Of a DNA stretch of 64,000 bases, positions 52,194 through 60,685 are shown piece by piece. Positions within the stretch are counted from its first letter, which is position 1; each line of letters starts with the position of its first letter. A program made the position numbers and the translations under genes. The notes under the pieces were generated by a model. The model saw nothing but the letters and a program-made list of their open reading frames with translations, ran no database searches and was not told the DNA's origin. The stretch comes from an uncultured Clostridia bacterium (GTDB lineage: Bacteria > Bacillota > Clostridia > Oscillospirales > Acutalibacteraceae), in NCBI GenBank assembly GCA_904420015.1, contig CAJFTS010000038.1, forward strand, positions 1-64,000, read 5' to 3'.

Positions 52194-52225
52194 CCGTACC
52201 ATAGGGTACAGAAAGGCAGGCTGAA

Positions 52226-54301
52226 ATGGAAGAGAAAAAACACACCGTCCGTAGGATTTTGATGCTGGTGTGCGTACTGGCCATCGCGGTGGTCTATGTG
52301 GTACGGCTGGCGGAATATCAGCTTGTCAAAGGGGAGCAATTTGTCCAGCAGACAACCTACCAGACCGAAACCACCATTCCCGCCAATGCGGCCAGGGGCG
52401 AGATTTACGACGCCAACGGCCGGCCGCTGGTGGTCAACCACATCGGCTATTCGGTTTTGTTTTTGCGTCAGTACATGACCAAGGATACCCAAAATCAGAC
52501 CATCCTGACCCTGACGACCCATCTGCGGGAAAACGGGGAAACCTGGAACGACTCGCTGCCCCTTGTGTGGGCGGACCAGACGGACGAGCAGGTGGCGGCC
52601 GAGGCGGCGGGTGAAATCGTATTTGCAGAAGGCCGGGACGCGGATATTGAAAAGCTCAAAAGCGCCAACGACTTGCAGACCTACGCCACGGCCCAGAACT
52701 GCTATGACGCGCTGGTGAAGAAATACGAGCTTGACCAGATGGAGGGGCTTACCCCTTCCCAGACCCGCGATATTATGGGCGTGCGGTATGAGATGGAGCT
52801 CAAGCAGTTTTCCTACCGCAATCCCTTTACCTTCGCCACCGATATCTCGGAAGAGACGATGACCTATATCACCGAGAACACCTTGGAGATCCCGGGCGTT
52901 TCCATCCAAAGCGAGGCGGTCCGGTCCTATGAGAGCGGCGAGATCGCGCCCCATGTCATCGGGACGGTGCGCAAGCTCAATCCCGATGAATACAGCACCC
53001 TGCGCAACGAAGGGTATTCCTACGACGATATCATCGGCCGGGACGGCATCGAGAAGGCGATGGAATCCCAGCTGCGGGGCCAGGCGGGCGAAAAGACGCT
53101 GACCCTCAATGAGCTGGGGAAGGTGGTGGACAACCAGATTACCAAGGCCCCCCAGGCGGGCAATACCGTTTTCCTGACCATTGATTCGCGCATCCAGCTG
53201 GCGGCCCAGGACGCCCTTGCCGATATCATCGAAGAGCTGCAGCAGACGGCGGCTCCCGGTAAGGGAGGCGACGTCAAATCCGGGTCCGCCATCGTGGTGG
53301 ATGTAAAGACCGGCGGCATCGTCGCCATGGCCAACTATCCCAATTACGACATCAACGATTATGTGGAGCTGGTGTCGAAGGAAGATGCGGCGGTTTACAA
53401 CCGTTCCACCCTGGGCCGGTTCCAGCCCGGCTCCACCATGAAGCCGGCGGTGGCTTTGGCTGGGCTGGAGGAAGGGGTTATTGACGCCAACACCAGCATT
53501 TACTGCTCGAAGGTCTATACCTACTATGACGACTACCAGCCGTCCTGCCTGGGCTATCACGGTTCTCAGACGGTGACCGACGCGCTGAAAAATTCCTGCA
53601 ACTATTTCTTTTTCGACGTAGGCCGGATCCTTACCATTGATAAAATGAATGAATACCAAAAACGGCTGGGGCTGGGAGAGCTGACCGGGATTGAAATCGC
53701 AGAGAATAAGGGGATCCTGGCAAGCCCCGCCTACACCGAATCCATGGGCGGCACTTGGTATCTCGGCAATACCCTTCAGGCGGCCATCGGCCAGCTGGAC
53801 AATTCCTTTACGCCCATTGAAATGGCTATGTACGTTGCCACCATCGCCAACAACGGCACCCGGTATCAGGCCCATTTGGTCAAGGAGGTCAAGTCCTACG
53901 ACCTGTCCCAGACGGTACAGGCTGAACAGATCAATGTCCTAGGGACGTTGGATGTTAAGCAAGAGCATATCGACACCGTCAAGCTGGGTATGTATCGGGC
54001 GGCGTCGGAACAAGGCGGCAACACCTGGTCCTATTTTAAGGATTTCCCCATCAAGATCGCCTGTAAGACGGGTACCGCCCAGACCGGTAAGGACGAGTCG
54101 GTGGTTTCCCCCCATACCCTGTTTATCTCCTTCGGCCCCTATGAGGACCCGGAATATGCGGTGGTGGTGATTTTGGAAAACGGCGCCAACGCGCCTACCT
54201 ACAACTCCAACATCCGGGTGGCGCGGGCGATTTACGACGCCCTCTTCCTCTATGAGGATACCCAGCAGCAGATTACACCGGAAAATGAACTTTTGCCTTA
54301 A
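52226..54301 (+). CDS. mrdA: Penicillin-binding protein 2 (class B transpeptidase, MrdA type)
   Basis: D,D-transpeptidase that crosslinks lateral-wall peptidoglycan with RodA. 691 aa. One N-terminal transmembrane segment (RILMLVCVLAIAVVYVVRLA), the dimerisation-domain block NAARGEIYDANGRPLV, then the transpeptidase: SxxK in QPGSTMKPAVAL, SxN in SCNYFF, and KTG in CKTGTAQTG. The family-typical GEIAPHVIGTVRKL is present. The ATG follows GAAAGGCAGGCTGAA. Last gene of the mre cluster, ending at a strong terminator. Confidence 0.96.
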   Translation: MEEKKHTVRRILMLVCVLAIAVVYVVRLAEYQLVKGEQFVQQTTYQTETTIPANAARGEIYDANGRPLVVNHIGYSVLFLRQYMTKDTQNQTILTLTTHLRENGETWNDSLPLVWADQTDEQVAAEAAGEIVFAEGRDADIEKLKSANDLQTYATAQNCYDALVKKYELDQMEGLTPSQTRDIMGVRYEMELKQFSYRNPFTFATDISEETMTYITENTLEIPGVSIQSEAVRSYESGEIAPHVIGTVRKLNPDEYSTLRNEGYSYDDIIGRDGIEKAMESQLRGQAGEKTLTLNELGKVVDNQITKAPQAGNTVFLTIDSRIQLAAQDALADIIEELQQTAAPGKGGDVKSGSAIVVDVKTGGIVAMANYPNYDINDYVELVSKEDAAVYNRSTLGRFQPGSTMKPAVALAGLEEGVIDANTSIYCSKVYTYYDDYQPSCLGYHGSQTVTDALKNSCNYFFFDVGRILTIDKMNEYQKRLGLGELTGIEIAENKGILASPAYTESMGGTWYLGNTLQAAIGQLDNSFTPIEMAMYVATIANNGTRYQAHLVKEVKSYDLSQTVQAEQINVLGTLDVKQEHIDTVKLGMYRAASEQGGNTWSYFKDFPIKIACKTGTAQTGKDESVVSPHTLFISFGPYEDPEYAVVVILENGANAPTYNSNIRVARAIYDALFLYEDTQQQITPENELLP

Positions 54302-54310
54302 AGGCGGGGA

Positions 54311-54355
54311 AGAACCAAACGGCACAGCCAGTTTCGGCTGTGCCGTTTGGTTTGT
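54311..54355 (+). terminator. Terminator of the mre-mrdA cluster
   Basis: Perfect 17-bp stem AACCAAACGGCACAGCC and complement, followed by TTTGT. Confidence 0.88.
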
Positions 54356-54422
54356 CAAATGGAAAATTCTTATTATAATATTAATAAAATGAATTTAATA
54401 ATTAATATTATTAATAAATTTA

Positions 54423-54450
54423 TTGACATATTATATTTTTGTGTTATCAT
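54423..54450 (+). promoter_or_regulatory. Promoter of the DUF2089 module
   Basis: TTGACA, 16-nt spacer, TATCAT, preceded by about 50 nt of almost pure A/T (UP-element-like), 28 nt before the gene. Confidence 0.7.
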
Positions 54451-54477
54451 TATACTATCTTGAAAGGAAGTGACGCC

Positions 54478-54837
54478 ATGAATCAGGTGATTAGCCGCTG
54501 CCCGGTCTGCAAGCAGGAGCTGCGGGTAACGCGGCTTCAATGCGACGGCTGCGATACGGTCATCGAGAACCATTTCCGGCTCAGCAAATTCGATTATCTT
54601 TCCCGCGAGGAGCAGGCTTTTGCCGAGACCTTTCTCCGGTGCCGGGGGAACATCAAAGAGGTGGAAAAGGAGCTGGGCATTTCCTATCCCACCGTTCGCT
54701 CCAAGCTCGACGGCGTGATCAAAGCGCTGGGATATGAGCCGGGGCCCAACGAACAAACGGCAAAGAGAGAGGGGATCCTCAAGGCGCTGGAAAACGGGGA
54801 GATTACGGTGGAACAAGCGATTGCCCAATTAAAATGA
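54478..54837 (+). CDS. DUF2089 zinc-ribbon/HTH regulator
   Basis: 119-aa DUF2089 protein. An N-terminal zinc ribbon (CPVCKQEL and CDGCDTV) is followed by a sigma-region-4-like helix-turn-helix (about residues 62-88, GNIKEVEKELGISYPTVRSK) and an acidic helical tail. Likely a DNA-binding regulator. The ATG at 54478 follows GAAAGGAAGTGA. It overlaps or abuts two further genes whose products carry YvlB-type domains, a frequent pairing in Firmicutes. Targets unknown; possibly its own operon. Confidence 0.87.
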   Translation: MNQVISRCPVCKQELRVTRLQCDGCDTVIENHFRLSKFDYLSREEQAFAETFLRCRGNIKEVEKELGISYPTVRSKLDGVIKALGYEPGPNEQTAKREGILKALENGEITVEQAIAQLK

Positions 54838-54857
54838 GAGAAAAGAGGAGAACCGCT

Positions 54858-55241
54858 ATGGATGAGAAATTGAGAATCCTGAAAATGGTTGAGGAAGGCA
54901 CCATCACCGCCCAGCAGGGGGCGGAGCTGATGTCGGCCATGCAGGCCGCCGTCCCGGCAAAGCCGGAGACGGGAAAGGGCGGCTATGACAAAAAGATGTT
55001 CCGGGTCCTTGTGGACAGCGTATCCGGGGACAAGGTGAAGATCCAGTTCCCGGTCGGCGCCATCCGGAGGATCCTCAAGGCGACGGGAAAGCTCCCCATC
55101 CCGGATAAGGACCTGCAGGGGGTGGATCTTTCCGAGATGATGGACGCCGTTTCCGAATGTTTGGATGCAGAAGTGGAAGGGGATTTCGTCCATGTAGAGG
55201 CGGCGGACGGGACGACGGTCCGCATTTTCGTCGACCAATAA
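54858..55241 (+). CDS. SHOCT-like/YvlB-type protein
   Basis: 127-aa protein. N-terminal short helical SHOCT-like motif (about residues 3-28, EKLRILKMVEEGTITAQQGA), a linker, then an alpha/beta domain (about 48-127) starting FRVLVDSVSGDKVKIQFPVG and ending FVHVEAADGTTVRIFV. The ATG at 54858 follows AGAGGAGAACCGCT. It is probably a partner of the adjacent DUF2089 regulator. Function unknown. Confidence 0.78.
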   Translation: MDEKLRILKMVEEGTITAQQGAELMSAMQAAVPAKPETGKGGYDKKMFRVLVDSVSGDKVKIQFPVGAIRRILKATGKLPIPDKDLQGVDLSEMMDAVSECLDAEVEGDFVHVEAADGTTVRIFVDQ

Positions 55242-55249
55242 GAGGAAAG

Positions 55250-55513
55250 ATGAGGGTTAAAATCAGGACGAAGGGGTTTCGCATGACCATGCCGGTGCCG
55301 GTTTCCATGGCGAGGGTTGTCATCCGGATGATACCAGAGGTGTTGTTTGAGAAAATGAGAGAAAATACACCGGCTCCATACGGCAGCCTGCTTACCAAAG
55401 AAAGCCTCAGCTGGATCGTAGGCGAATGCGTGGATGTTTTCAAGGAAAATAAGGGCCTGGAGGCGATTCACATTGAGACACAGGACGGGACCTTCCTATC
55501 GGTAAAGCTGTAA
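55250..55513 (+). CDS. Stand-alone YvlB-type domain protein
   Basis: 87-aa protein that aligns with the C-terminal domain of the gene before it: the RMTMPVPVSMARVVIRMIPE block corresponds to the KVKIQFPVGAIRRIL block, and IHIETQDGTFLSVKL to VHVEAADGTTVRIF. It lacks the SHOCT helix, so it looks like a domain duplication. The ATG at 55250 follows AGAGGAAAG, 8 nt after the previous stop; the longer tracked ORF start is inside the neighbour. Function unknown. Confidence 0.7.
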   Translation: MRVKIRTKGFRMTMPVPVSMARVVIRMIPEVLFEKMRENTPAPYGSLLTKESLSWIVGECVDVFKENKGLEAIHIETQDGTFLSVKL

Positions 55514-55555
55514 TGTGCAAGCGGGAGGAAGCGAGCCGCTTAAACAGATTCTACA

Positions 55556-55587
55556 GGGAGAAGCCGCCCTTGGCTTTCTCCCTTTTG
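55556..55587 (+). terminator. Terminator of the DUF2089 module
   Basis: GGGAGAAGCC/GGCTTTCTCCC stem followed by TTTT. Confidence 0.82.
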
Positions 55588-55669
55588 GCCGCGCGCCGGT
55601 ATCGGTTGAAAGGAACCCTTCTTTCCCCACAGTGTCAATCGCATACACGGTATGGACCACCATAATAGA

Positions 55670-55712
55670 AAAAGGGTCTCCGGCTGATTGTTATTCGGCC
55701 GGAGACTTTTTT
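55670..55712. terminator. Bidirectional terminator before the EPS operon end
   Basis: GTCTCCGGC/GCCGGAGAC stem flanked by AAAAAGG and TTTTTT; ends the minus-strand EPS operon and backs up the rightward one. Confidence 0.88.
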
Positions 55713-57186
55713 AATAAATTCTTCTATTGTTGCGGTATGTCAAAGCCGCGCGGACGACTAGGATCAGGAAATAGCTGACCAGGGCGATATAAACGAAGGA
55801 GCGGAAGATGTCGATGAATGAGGCGCGGGTGCCGGAAACCAGGACAATAACCAAGGTAATCAGCTCAACGCAAAGAAGCTCCGGCTTCTCCCGCCAGTTG
55901 CTCCGATGGATTAGGGTAAAGATCCAACCCAGCAGCATCCCGTACACCAGCATGGCAAAGACGCCGCCCCAGCCGAAGTTGATGTAGCCCTCCGCAATCA
56001 TCGAATAGCCCGGGCCGTAATCCAAATCCATCACTCTCATCAGCCACTGAGCCATCTGCGCATTTTCCGCCGCCGGATGGATGGCCCAAAAGCCCAAGTT
56101 GGGGATGATGGTGGTCAGAGAATACAGATAGGTGGAACCATAGCGGAAGGGATAGGTGGAGGGAACCAGACGCATGGTATCCAACAGCACCCGCATGATG
56201 TAGCCCAGCTCCCCAATCAAACGAAAGAGCGGGTTTTCCATGCCGAAGAGATTGGTAAAAAAATCGGAAAAGGAGCGGTTTGACTGGGTACGGATCTGCG
56301 CGATGCTGGCAAACAGGCCGGTTACAAAGTATCCGCCGGCGGCCAGCGGGATCGCCCGCCCCAGATTGATGGGCCGGACGGTATAATGCCATACGCAAAT
56401 CAGGCACAGCAGCAGCATGGCGGTGTCGCTTCGTCCGCCCAAATACAGCTCCGCAACCGATTTGAGCAGCACCGCAAACAAAAGGAGCCCTCTCTGCCAT
56501 CGCTTTTGGGATACCACAAACAGGCACAAAAGAGCCGGAATCAAAAATTCCCCAAAGGTGCGAAAGATCTTTTCCGTCTTGGACAAGATGAGGAGGTATT
56601 CGCTGTAAACCCCCTTGTAACCGTACTGGGCGGCGATCTGTACAGCCCTATAGATATCCAACATATAGGGGACGATACTCACAGCCAGCAGCAGCAGCGC
56701 GGCAATCCGGATAACCTGCTCGTTGGAAGGGGAGCCGGGCCTGCGCAAGGGGCTGGACGGGTAGATGGGCTTGACCCGTCTGGCGGTGATGAGGCCCCCT
56801 ATATGGAAGAGGTTGAGGGAGATGAGGGTAAATACCTGCCCTTGTACCAGCTCGGTAGACAGGAAGTATCTGCTGATATCGTATTCCTCCGGCATGATGC
56901 CGAAAGCCCAAAGGAAGCACTGGCCATAGCAAAAGAGATAAAAGACCACGAGAAAGAGGATGTACGGGCACAGCAGTTCCCGCCGCACCAGCCGCCAGGA
57001 AACCAGCGCCCACACAATACTTACCCATCCCAGCCAGCAAAAGACCTGAAACGGCGTATCTGGATCCAGATACATCCCGTCCTTCACAACCGTATATCCG
57101 TAAATAGAAATGGCGACGGTAAATATAACCGTGAAGAGCAGGACCAGTGGTTTTCTTGACAGAGCAGGACTATTAATCGCATCCAC
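55711..57186 (-). CDS. O-antigen polymerase-like (Wzy-type) membrane protein
   Basis: 491-aa polytopic protein with about twelve hydrophobic segments, probably polymerising lipid-linked repeat units outside the membrane. Periplasm-side loop sequences such as GGRSDTAMLLLC, TQSNRSFSDFFTNLFG and GPGYSMIAEGYINFGWGGVF fit O-antigen polymerase-type proteins. Identification rests on topology and operon context. The GTG at 57186 overlaps its own ribosome binding site (GGAGGTG) and the end of the preceding gene, so the exact start is uncertain. Last gene of the EPS operon. Confidence 0.78.
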   Translation of the reverse strand: MDAINSPALSRKPLVLLFTVIFTVAISIYGYTVVKDGMYLDPDTPFQVFCWLGWVSIVWALVSWRLVRRELLCPYILFLVVFYLFCYGQCFLWAFGIMPEEYDISRYFLSTELVQGQVFTLISLNLFHIGGLITARRVKPIYPSSPLRRPGSPSNEQVIRIAALLLLAVSIVPYMLDIYRAVQIAAQYGYKGVYSEYLLILSKTEKIFRTFGEFLIPALLCLFVVSQKRWQRGLLLFAVLLKSVAELYLGGRSDTAMLLLCLICVWHYTVRPINLGRAIPLAAGGYFVTGLFASIAQIRTQSNRSFSDFFTNLFGMENPLFRLIGELGYIMRVLLDTMRLVPSTYPFRYGSTYLYSLTTIIPNLGFWAIHPAAENAQMAQWLMRVMDLDYGPGYSMIAEGYINFGWGGVFAMLVYGMLLGWIFTLIHRSNWREKPELLCVELITLVIVLVSGTRASFIDIFRSFVYIALVSYFLILVVRAALTYRNNRRIY

Positions 57187-58339
57187 CTCCGTTTGTCGGC
57201 GTCAATTGATAAAGGGAATACAGCCGCGCAACGTTTTCCTTTGCCTCAAATCCTCTTGCGCAAAAGGCGGCGTATACCGCCTCGGGCGAGGGGCGGGGCA
57301 TTTTCCTGCAAGCGCTGAGGGCCTTGAGCCATTCTCCCTTGTGTCCGTCGTCAATGGGAAGGAAGGTTACCAGCGAAAGCCCTAAATCGGCTTCCCTGGA
57401 TATCCCCTGGGAAACCACGCAGGGAAGTCCTGCCGCCTGCGCCTCCACCAGCGCCACCGGAAGCCCTTCCATGAAAGAGGGCATGGCGAAACCGTCGAGG
57501 ATCTGTAACAGATCGGCGACATCCTCCCGCAGGCCGGTAAAGATCACGGTGTGGCTGAGCCCGTATAGAGCGGATTTTTGTTCAAGCTTATCGCGCAGCG
57601 GGCCCTCTCCAATGATAAGGAACCGGCAGTCGGTCCCATGCTCCTGAAACAGCCGGGCCAGATCCAAGAGATACCCATGGTTTTTTTCCGGGATCAGCCG
57701 CCCGACCTGGCCGATGACAAGGGTATCGTCCCCGATCCCGAATTGCCTGCGCAGGGCCTGCGCCGCCTTTAGGCGGGGGGCAAAGGCGTCGAGATTGACG
57801 GCGTTGGCAAAGAGCTCCACCTGCCCGCCTGAGGCCGCCCTTTTCCCATAGAGAAAGACGGCCGCCTCCTTTGAACAGGCCAGCAGCTTGGTTGCATGCT
57901 TGCATATAAGGCGGCGCATCAAGGCTGCATAGCCCTTCCCCTTGAGGGATTGGTATTTGAGAAGCCCGGAGGCGTGGGAATGGCTGATACGCACCCCAAT
58001 CCCCGCCTGTTTCGCCGCCAGGAGGACAAAGCCGTTAAAGAAAAGGAGATGGGCATGTACGGCGGCAAAGGGGCCCTCCTCCGTCATAATGCGGCGCATT
58101 TGGGAAAGGATTTTTTTGGTTCCCGCCTCTTTGGGCAGGGAGGTGTGAAAGATCCGGCCGCCAAGAGAGAGAATCTCCTCGTCAAAATCCGCCTTTCCCG
58201 GCTTTGTACATAAAAAGTCGAATTGCAGCCGCTGGCGGTCGACACACCGGTACAGGTTCATGAGCATGGATTCCATACCGCCCCGGTCCATCTTCCCCAC
58301 CGCCATAAGCACCCGCGCCGGCCCTCTGCCCTTATCCAA
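57173..58339 (-). CDS. Glycosyltransferase, GT4/GT1-like (EPS operon)
   Basis: 388-aa GT-B glycosyltransferase. N-terminal acceptor domain with VGKMDRGGMESMLMNLYRCV and ISHSHASGLLKY; C-terminal donor domain with IGQVGRLIPEKNHGYLLDLA, FLIIGEGPLRDKLE and the nucleotide-sugar site PSFMEGLPVALVEAQAAGLP. The start is set at the TTG at 58339, eight bases after AGGAGG; upstream in-frame ATG codons lack a ribosome binding site. It overlaps the neighbours on both sides, so the operon is tightly coupled. The sugar is unknown. Confidence 0.88.
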   Translation of the reverse strand: MDKGRGPARVLMAVGKMDRGGMESMLMNLYRCVDRQRLQFDFLCTKPGKADFDEEILSLGGRIFHTSLPKEAGTKKILSQMRRIMTEEGPFAAVHAHLLFFNGFVLLAAKQAGIGVRISHSHASGLLKYQSLKGKGYAALMRRLICKHATKLLACSKEAAVFLYGKRAASGGQVELFANAVNLDAFAPRLKAAQALRRQFGIGDDTLVIGQVGRLIPEKNHGYLLDLARLFQEHGTDCRFLIIGEGPLRDKLEQKSALYGLSHTVIFTGLREDVADLLQILDGFAMPSFMEGLPVALVEAQAAGLPCVVSQGISREADLGLSLVTFLPIDDGHKGEWLKALSACRKMPRPSPEAVYAAFCARGFEAKENVARLYSLYQLTPTNGGGCD

Positions 58340-59537
58340 GGACCCCACCTCCTGCATACCGGGCAAACGCCTGGTAAAATTCCAAACGGGCCCCGCCAAG
58401 GGTTTCGCGGGAAAAGGACTGGGCTTTTTTAAAATTCTGCTCCGCCGCCTTTTTCATACGGGACTGGTCAAGCAGCAGCCGCTGCAAGCAGCGGGCCATC
58501 CCCTTGCTGTCCCGCCGCCGGTGCAGATACGGCTCGTCGAGCAGCTCGGAGACTCCCCCTACCGCGCTCGCCACCGCCGGACAGCCCCGGCTCATGGCTT
58601 CGATCAGCGCCCGGGGCAGCGCCTCCTGGTCGCTGGGCAGCAAAAACACATCCAGATCGTCCATCCAGGCGTACACCGCGTCCCCTGACGGCAGGGTACC
58701 GCAAAACTCCACCTGCTCTTCAATCCCCAGCCGCCTTGCAATCTTCCGAAAATGGGCCGCATCCCCAGTGCCCAGCAGCTTTAAGCGGAAGCCCGGGATC
58801 AGGTCCTTGATGCGGCAAAGCGCCTCCATGGCGGTTTTCTGCCCCTTATACCGGACGTTAAGCGAGCCGATCAAACCAAAGGTCAGCGGCGTATTCTCGG
58901 CAAAATGCCGGTCGATACGGGCGAGCCGCCGGGCCAGTACCTCTGGGCCCGGCGTGTCCAGATAGACGTCGGAAATGGAGGCGGTATGTCCCCTAGAGGG
59001 GTACAGCCTCTGCAAATACCCCTTCGTCACATACAGCACGTAATCCGCCGACGCGGTATACCGTTTGGTTTCATGCCAGAAAAAGGGGGCCAGTGTTTTT
59101 CCGCCCGGTTTTCCCACATACCACAGCGAACCGAAGCCGCTGGCCACCAGTTCCACCGCATAGGGTATTTTCAGGCGCAGCGCTTCCCGACAAGCAAAAA
59201 AGCCGAGCGTACTCGGCAGGCGGATAACGGCGCAGTCGGCGTCCTCCAGGATATCCCGGACCTGCGCCCGGATGGCGCCCCGGCGAAAGACCGCGTCGGC
59301 CATATTGCGGTAGGCGGTTGCCGGGCGCATGGTTACCCGGTCCCCGCTGGATTTGACAAACCCGGCCCGTTTTTCCTTCGGATAGGAAGCCATTGGTCTA
59401 ATCCGGGTGGTAACGCTAATTTCCTCAAAGCAGGGCAGATACCGCTGCTTCCACAGGGAATATGGGAAAATAATGGAGTATTGCTCCCCCTTTTCATCCC
59501 GAAGCATCACATTGTCGTGAAAAAATGCCATTCTCAT
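58332..59537 (-). CDS. Glycosyltransferase, GT4-like (EPS operon)
   Basis: 401-aa glycosyltransferase. It starts RMAFFHDNVMLRDEKGEQYS and has a C-terminal donor domain with FGLIGSLNVRYKGQKTAMEAL, FRLKLLGTGDAAHFRKIA and LPSDQEALPRALIEAMSRGCP, the last with the donor-site Glu. The N-terminal domain is the more divergent part. The ATG at 59537 follows AGAGGGATCTTT and overlaps the end of the upstream gene by 4 nt; the 75 extra residues of the tracked ORF are a shadow of that gene. Sugar specificity unknown. Confidence 0.86.
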   Translation of the reverse strand: MRMAFFHDNVMLRDEKGEQYSIIFPYSLWKQRYLPCFEEISVTTRIRPMASYPKEKRAGFVKSSGDRVTMRPATAYRNMADAVFRRGAIRAQVRDILEDADCAVIRLPSTLGFFACREALRLKIPYAVELVASGFGSLWYVGKPGGKTLAPFFWHETKRYTASADYVLYVTKGYLQRLYPSRGHTASISDVYLDTPGPEVLARRLARIDRHFAENTPLTFGLIGSLNVRYKGQKTAMEALCRIKDLIPGFRLKLLGTGDAAHFRKIARRLGIEEQVEFCGTLPSGDAVYAWMDDLDVFLLPSDQEALPRALIEAMSRGCPAVASAVGGVSELLDEPYLHRRRDSKGMARCLQRLLLDQSRMKKAAEQNFKKAQSFSRETLGGARLEFYQAFARYAGGGVLG

Positions 59538-60655
59538 AAAGATCCCTCTTGCTGTAAACCCAAAATAGAGAGCATGTCCCGGTTTACGATGGAAACGTCG
59601 AACCGCTCCCGGCAGTAGCGGAGGCTTTCCTGCCCCATCCGCTCCCGCAGGGCGGCGTCCTCCGTCAGGCGGCAAAACGCGTCCGCTAAGTCCTCCACGT
59701 TCCTGGGCCTTACCAGGATGCCGTTTACCCCGTCTTGCACCGTTTCCCGGCAGCCGGGACAATCGGTGGTAATGATGGGCCGTCCCACCGCCATCGCCTC
59801 AAGGATGGAGTGGGGGATCCCTTCCCGGTAATAAGAGGGCAGTACATAGGTGGTGCAGCCGCCCAGATAGGGGACGACATTTTGAAGCTTTCCCAGATAC
59901 TCCACGTCGCCGCTCTCCAGATAGGGACGCAGGTCGGACATAGAAAGCTCGCCCGGATGCTCGTCGAAAAAGCCGCCGATCTGAAACCGGGCCTGCGGAC
60001 ATCGCTGATGGGCAAGGCGGGCGGCCTTGCAAAACTCCATCACGCCTTTTTCCCGCAAAAGGCGGGTGATCATGAGAAAGACCGGGCTTTTGGGCATGGT
60101 AGCTGGCTGAAATTTTTCCAGGCTTACCCCTGAACCGCTTACCAAACGGCATTTCTCCGCCGGCAGCAGGCCCCGGCGGATCAGCTCCTCCCGGTCGTCC
60201 CGGTTTTGAAAAATAACCCGTTCACACGCAGAAAACCCGCGTTTGAGCAGGGCGTTTGTGATCACCTGAAGAAGGCGGGTTTTATAAGAGCCGCCGCTGT
60301 ATACCTTGCCAAGCCCTGAAATCATCGAATAGATCCGCGGTACCTTCGCCAGCCTTGCCGCGATGGAGCCGTAGGCAACCGGCTTGAGCGCGTAGGAAAA
60401 TACCAGGTCCGGCGCCTCCTCCTCGATGACCTTTTTCAAATGCGCAATAACAAAAAAATCTGCGAAGGGGTTTTTAGAGGTGCGGCGGAAGGAGACGCAC
60501 CGGTATTGGACGCCCAAATAAGAGAGGTCCACTTCCTTTTCCGGTTCCGGTCCTACCGCCACCACCGTATGCCCCAGGTCCGTCAGGGCCTGGAGCAGCT
60601 CCCCTCGCAGGTGATAGATGGAATATACGGTTGGATTGACAACAAGAATCTTCAT
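59534..60655 (-). CDS. Glycosyltransferase, GT4-like (EPS operon)
   Basis: 373-aa GT-B enzyme. The start KILVVNPTVYSIYHLRGELL and the SYALKPVAYGSIAARLAKVP, YSMISGLGKVY and FQNRDDREELI blocks resemble the first extending transferases of polysaccharide clusters. The C-domain has FLMITRLLREKGVMEFCKAA and PSYYREGIPHSILEAMAVGR with the donor-site Glu. Start at the ATG at 60655; an ATG three codons earlier is possible. It is 30 nt after the Wzz/BY-kinase gene. Confidence 0.87.
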   Translation of the reverse strand: MKILVVNPTVYSIYHLRGELLQALTDLGHTVVAVGPEPEKEVDLSYLGVQYRCVSFRRTSKNPFADFFVIAHLKKVIEEEAPDLVFSYALKPVAYGSIAARLAKVPRIYSMISGLGKVYSGGSYKTRLLQVITNALLKRGFSACERVIFQNRDDREELIRRGLLPAEKCRLVSGSGVSLEKFQPATMPKSPVFLMITRLLREKGVMEFCKAARLAHQRCPQARFQIGGFFDEHPGELSMSDLRPYLESGDVEYLGKLQNVVPYLGGCTTYVLPSYYREGIPHSILEAMAVGRPIITTDCPGCRETVQDGVNGILVRPRNVEDLADAFCRLTEDAALRERMGQESLRYCRERFDVSIVNRDMLSILGLQQEGSL

Positions 60656-60685
60656 TTTTGGCATCCCTTTTGTGCCGGGCACATG

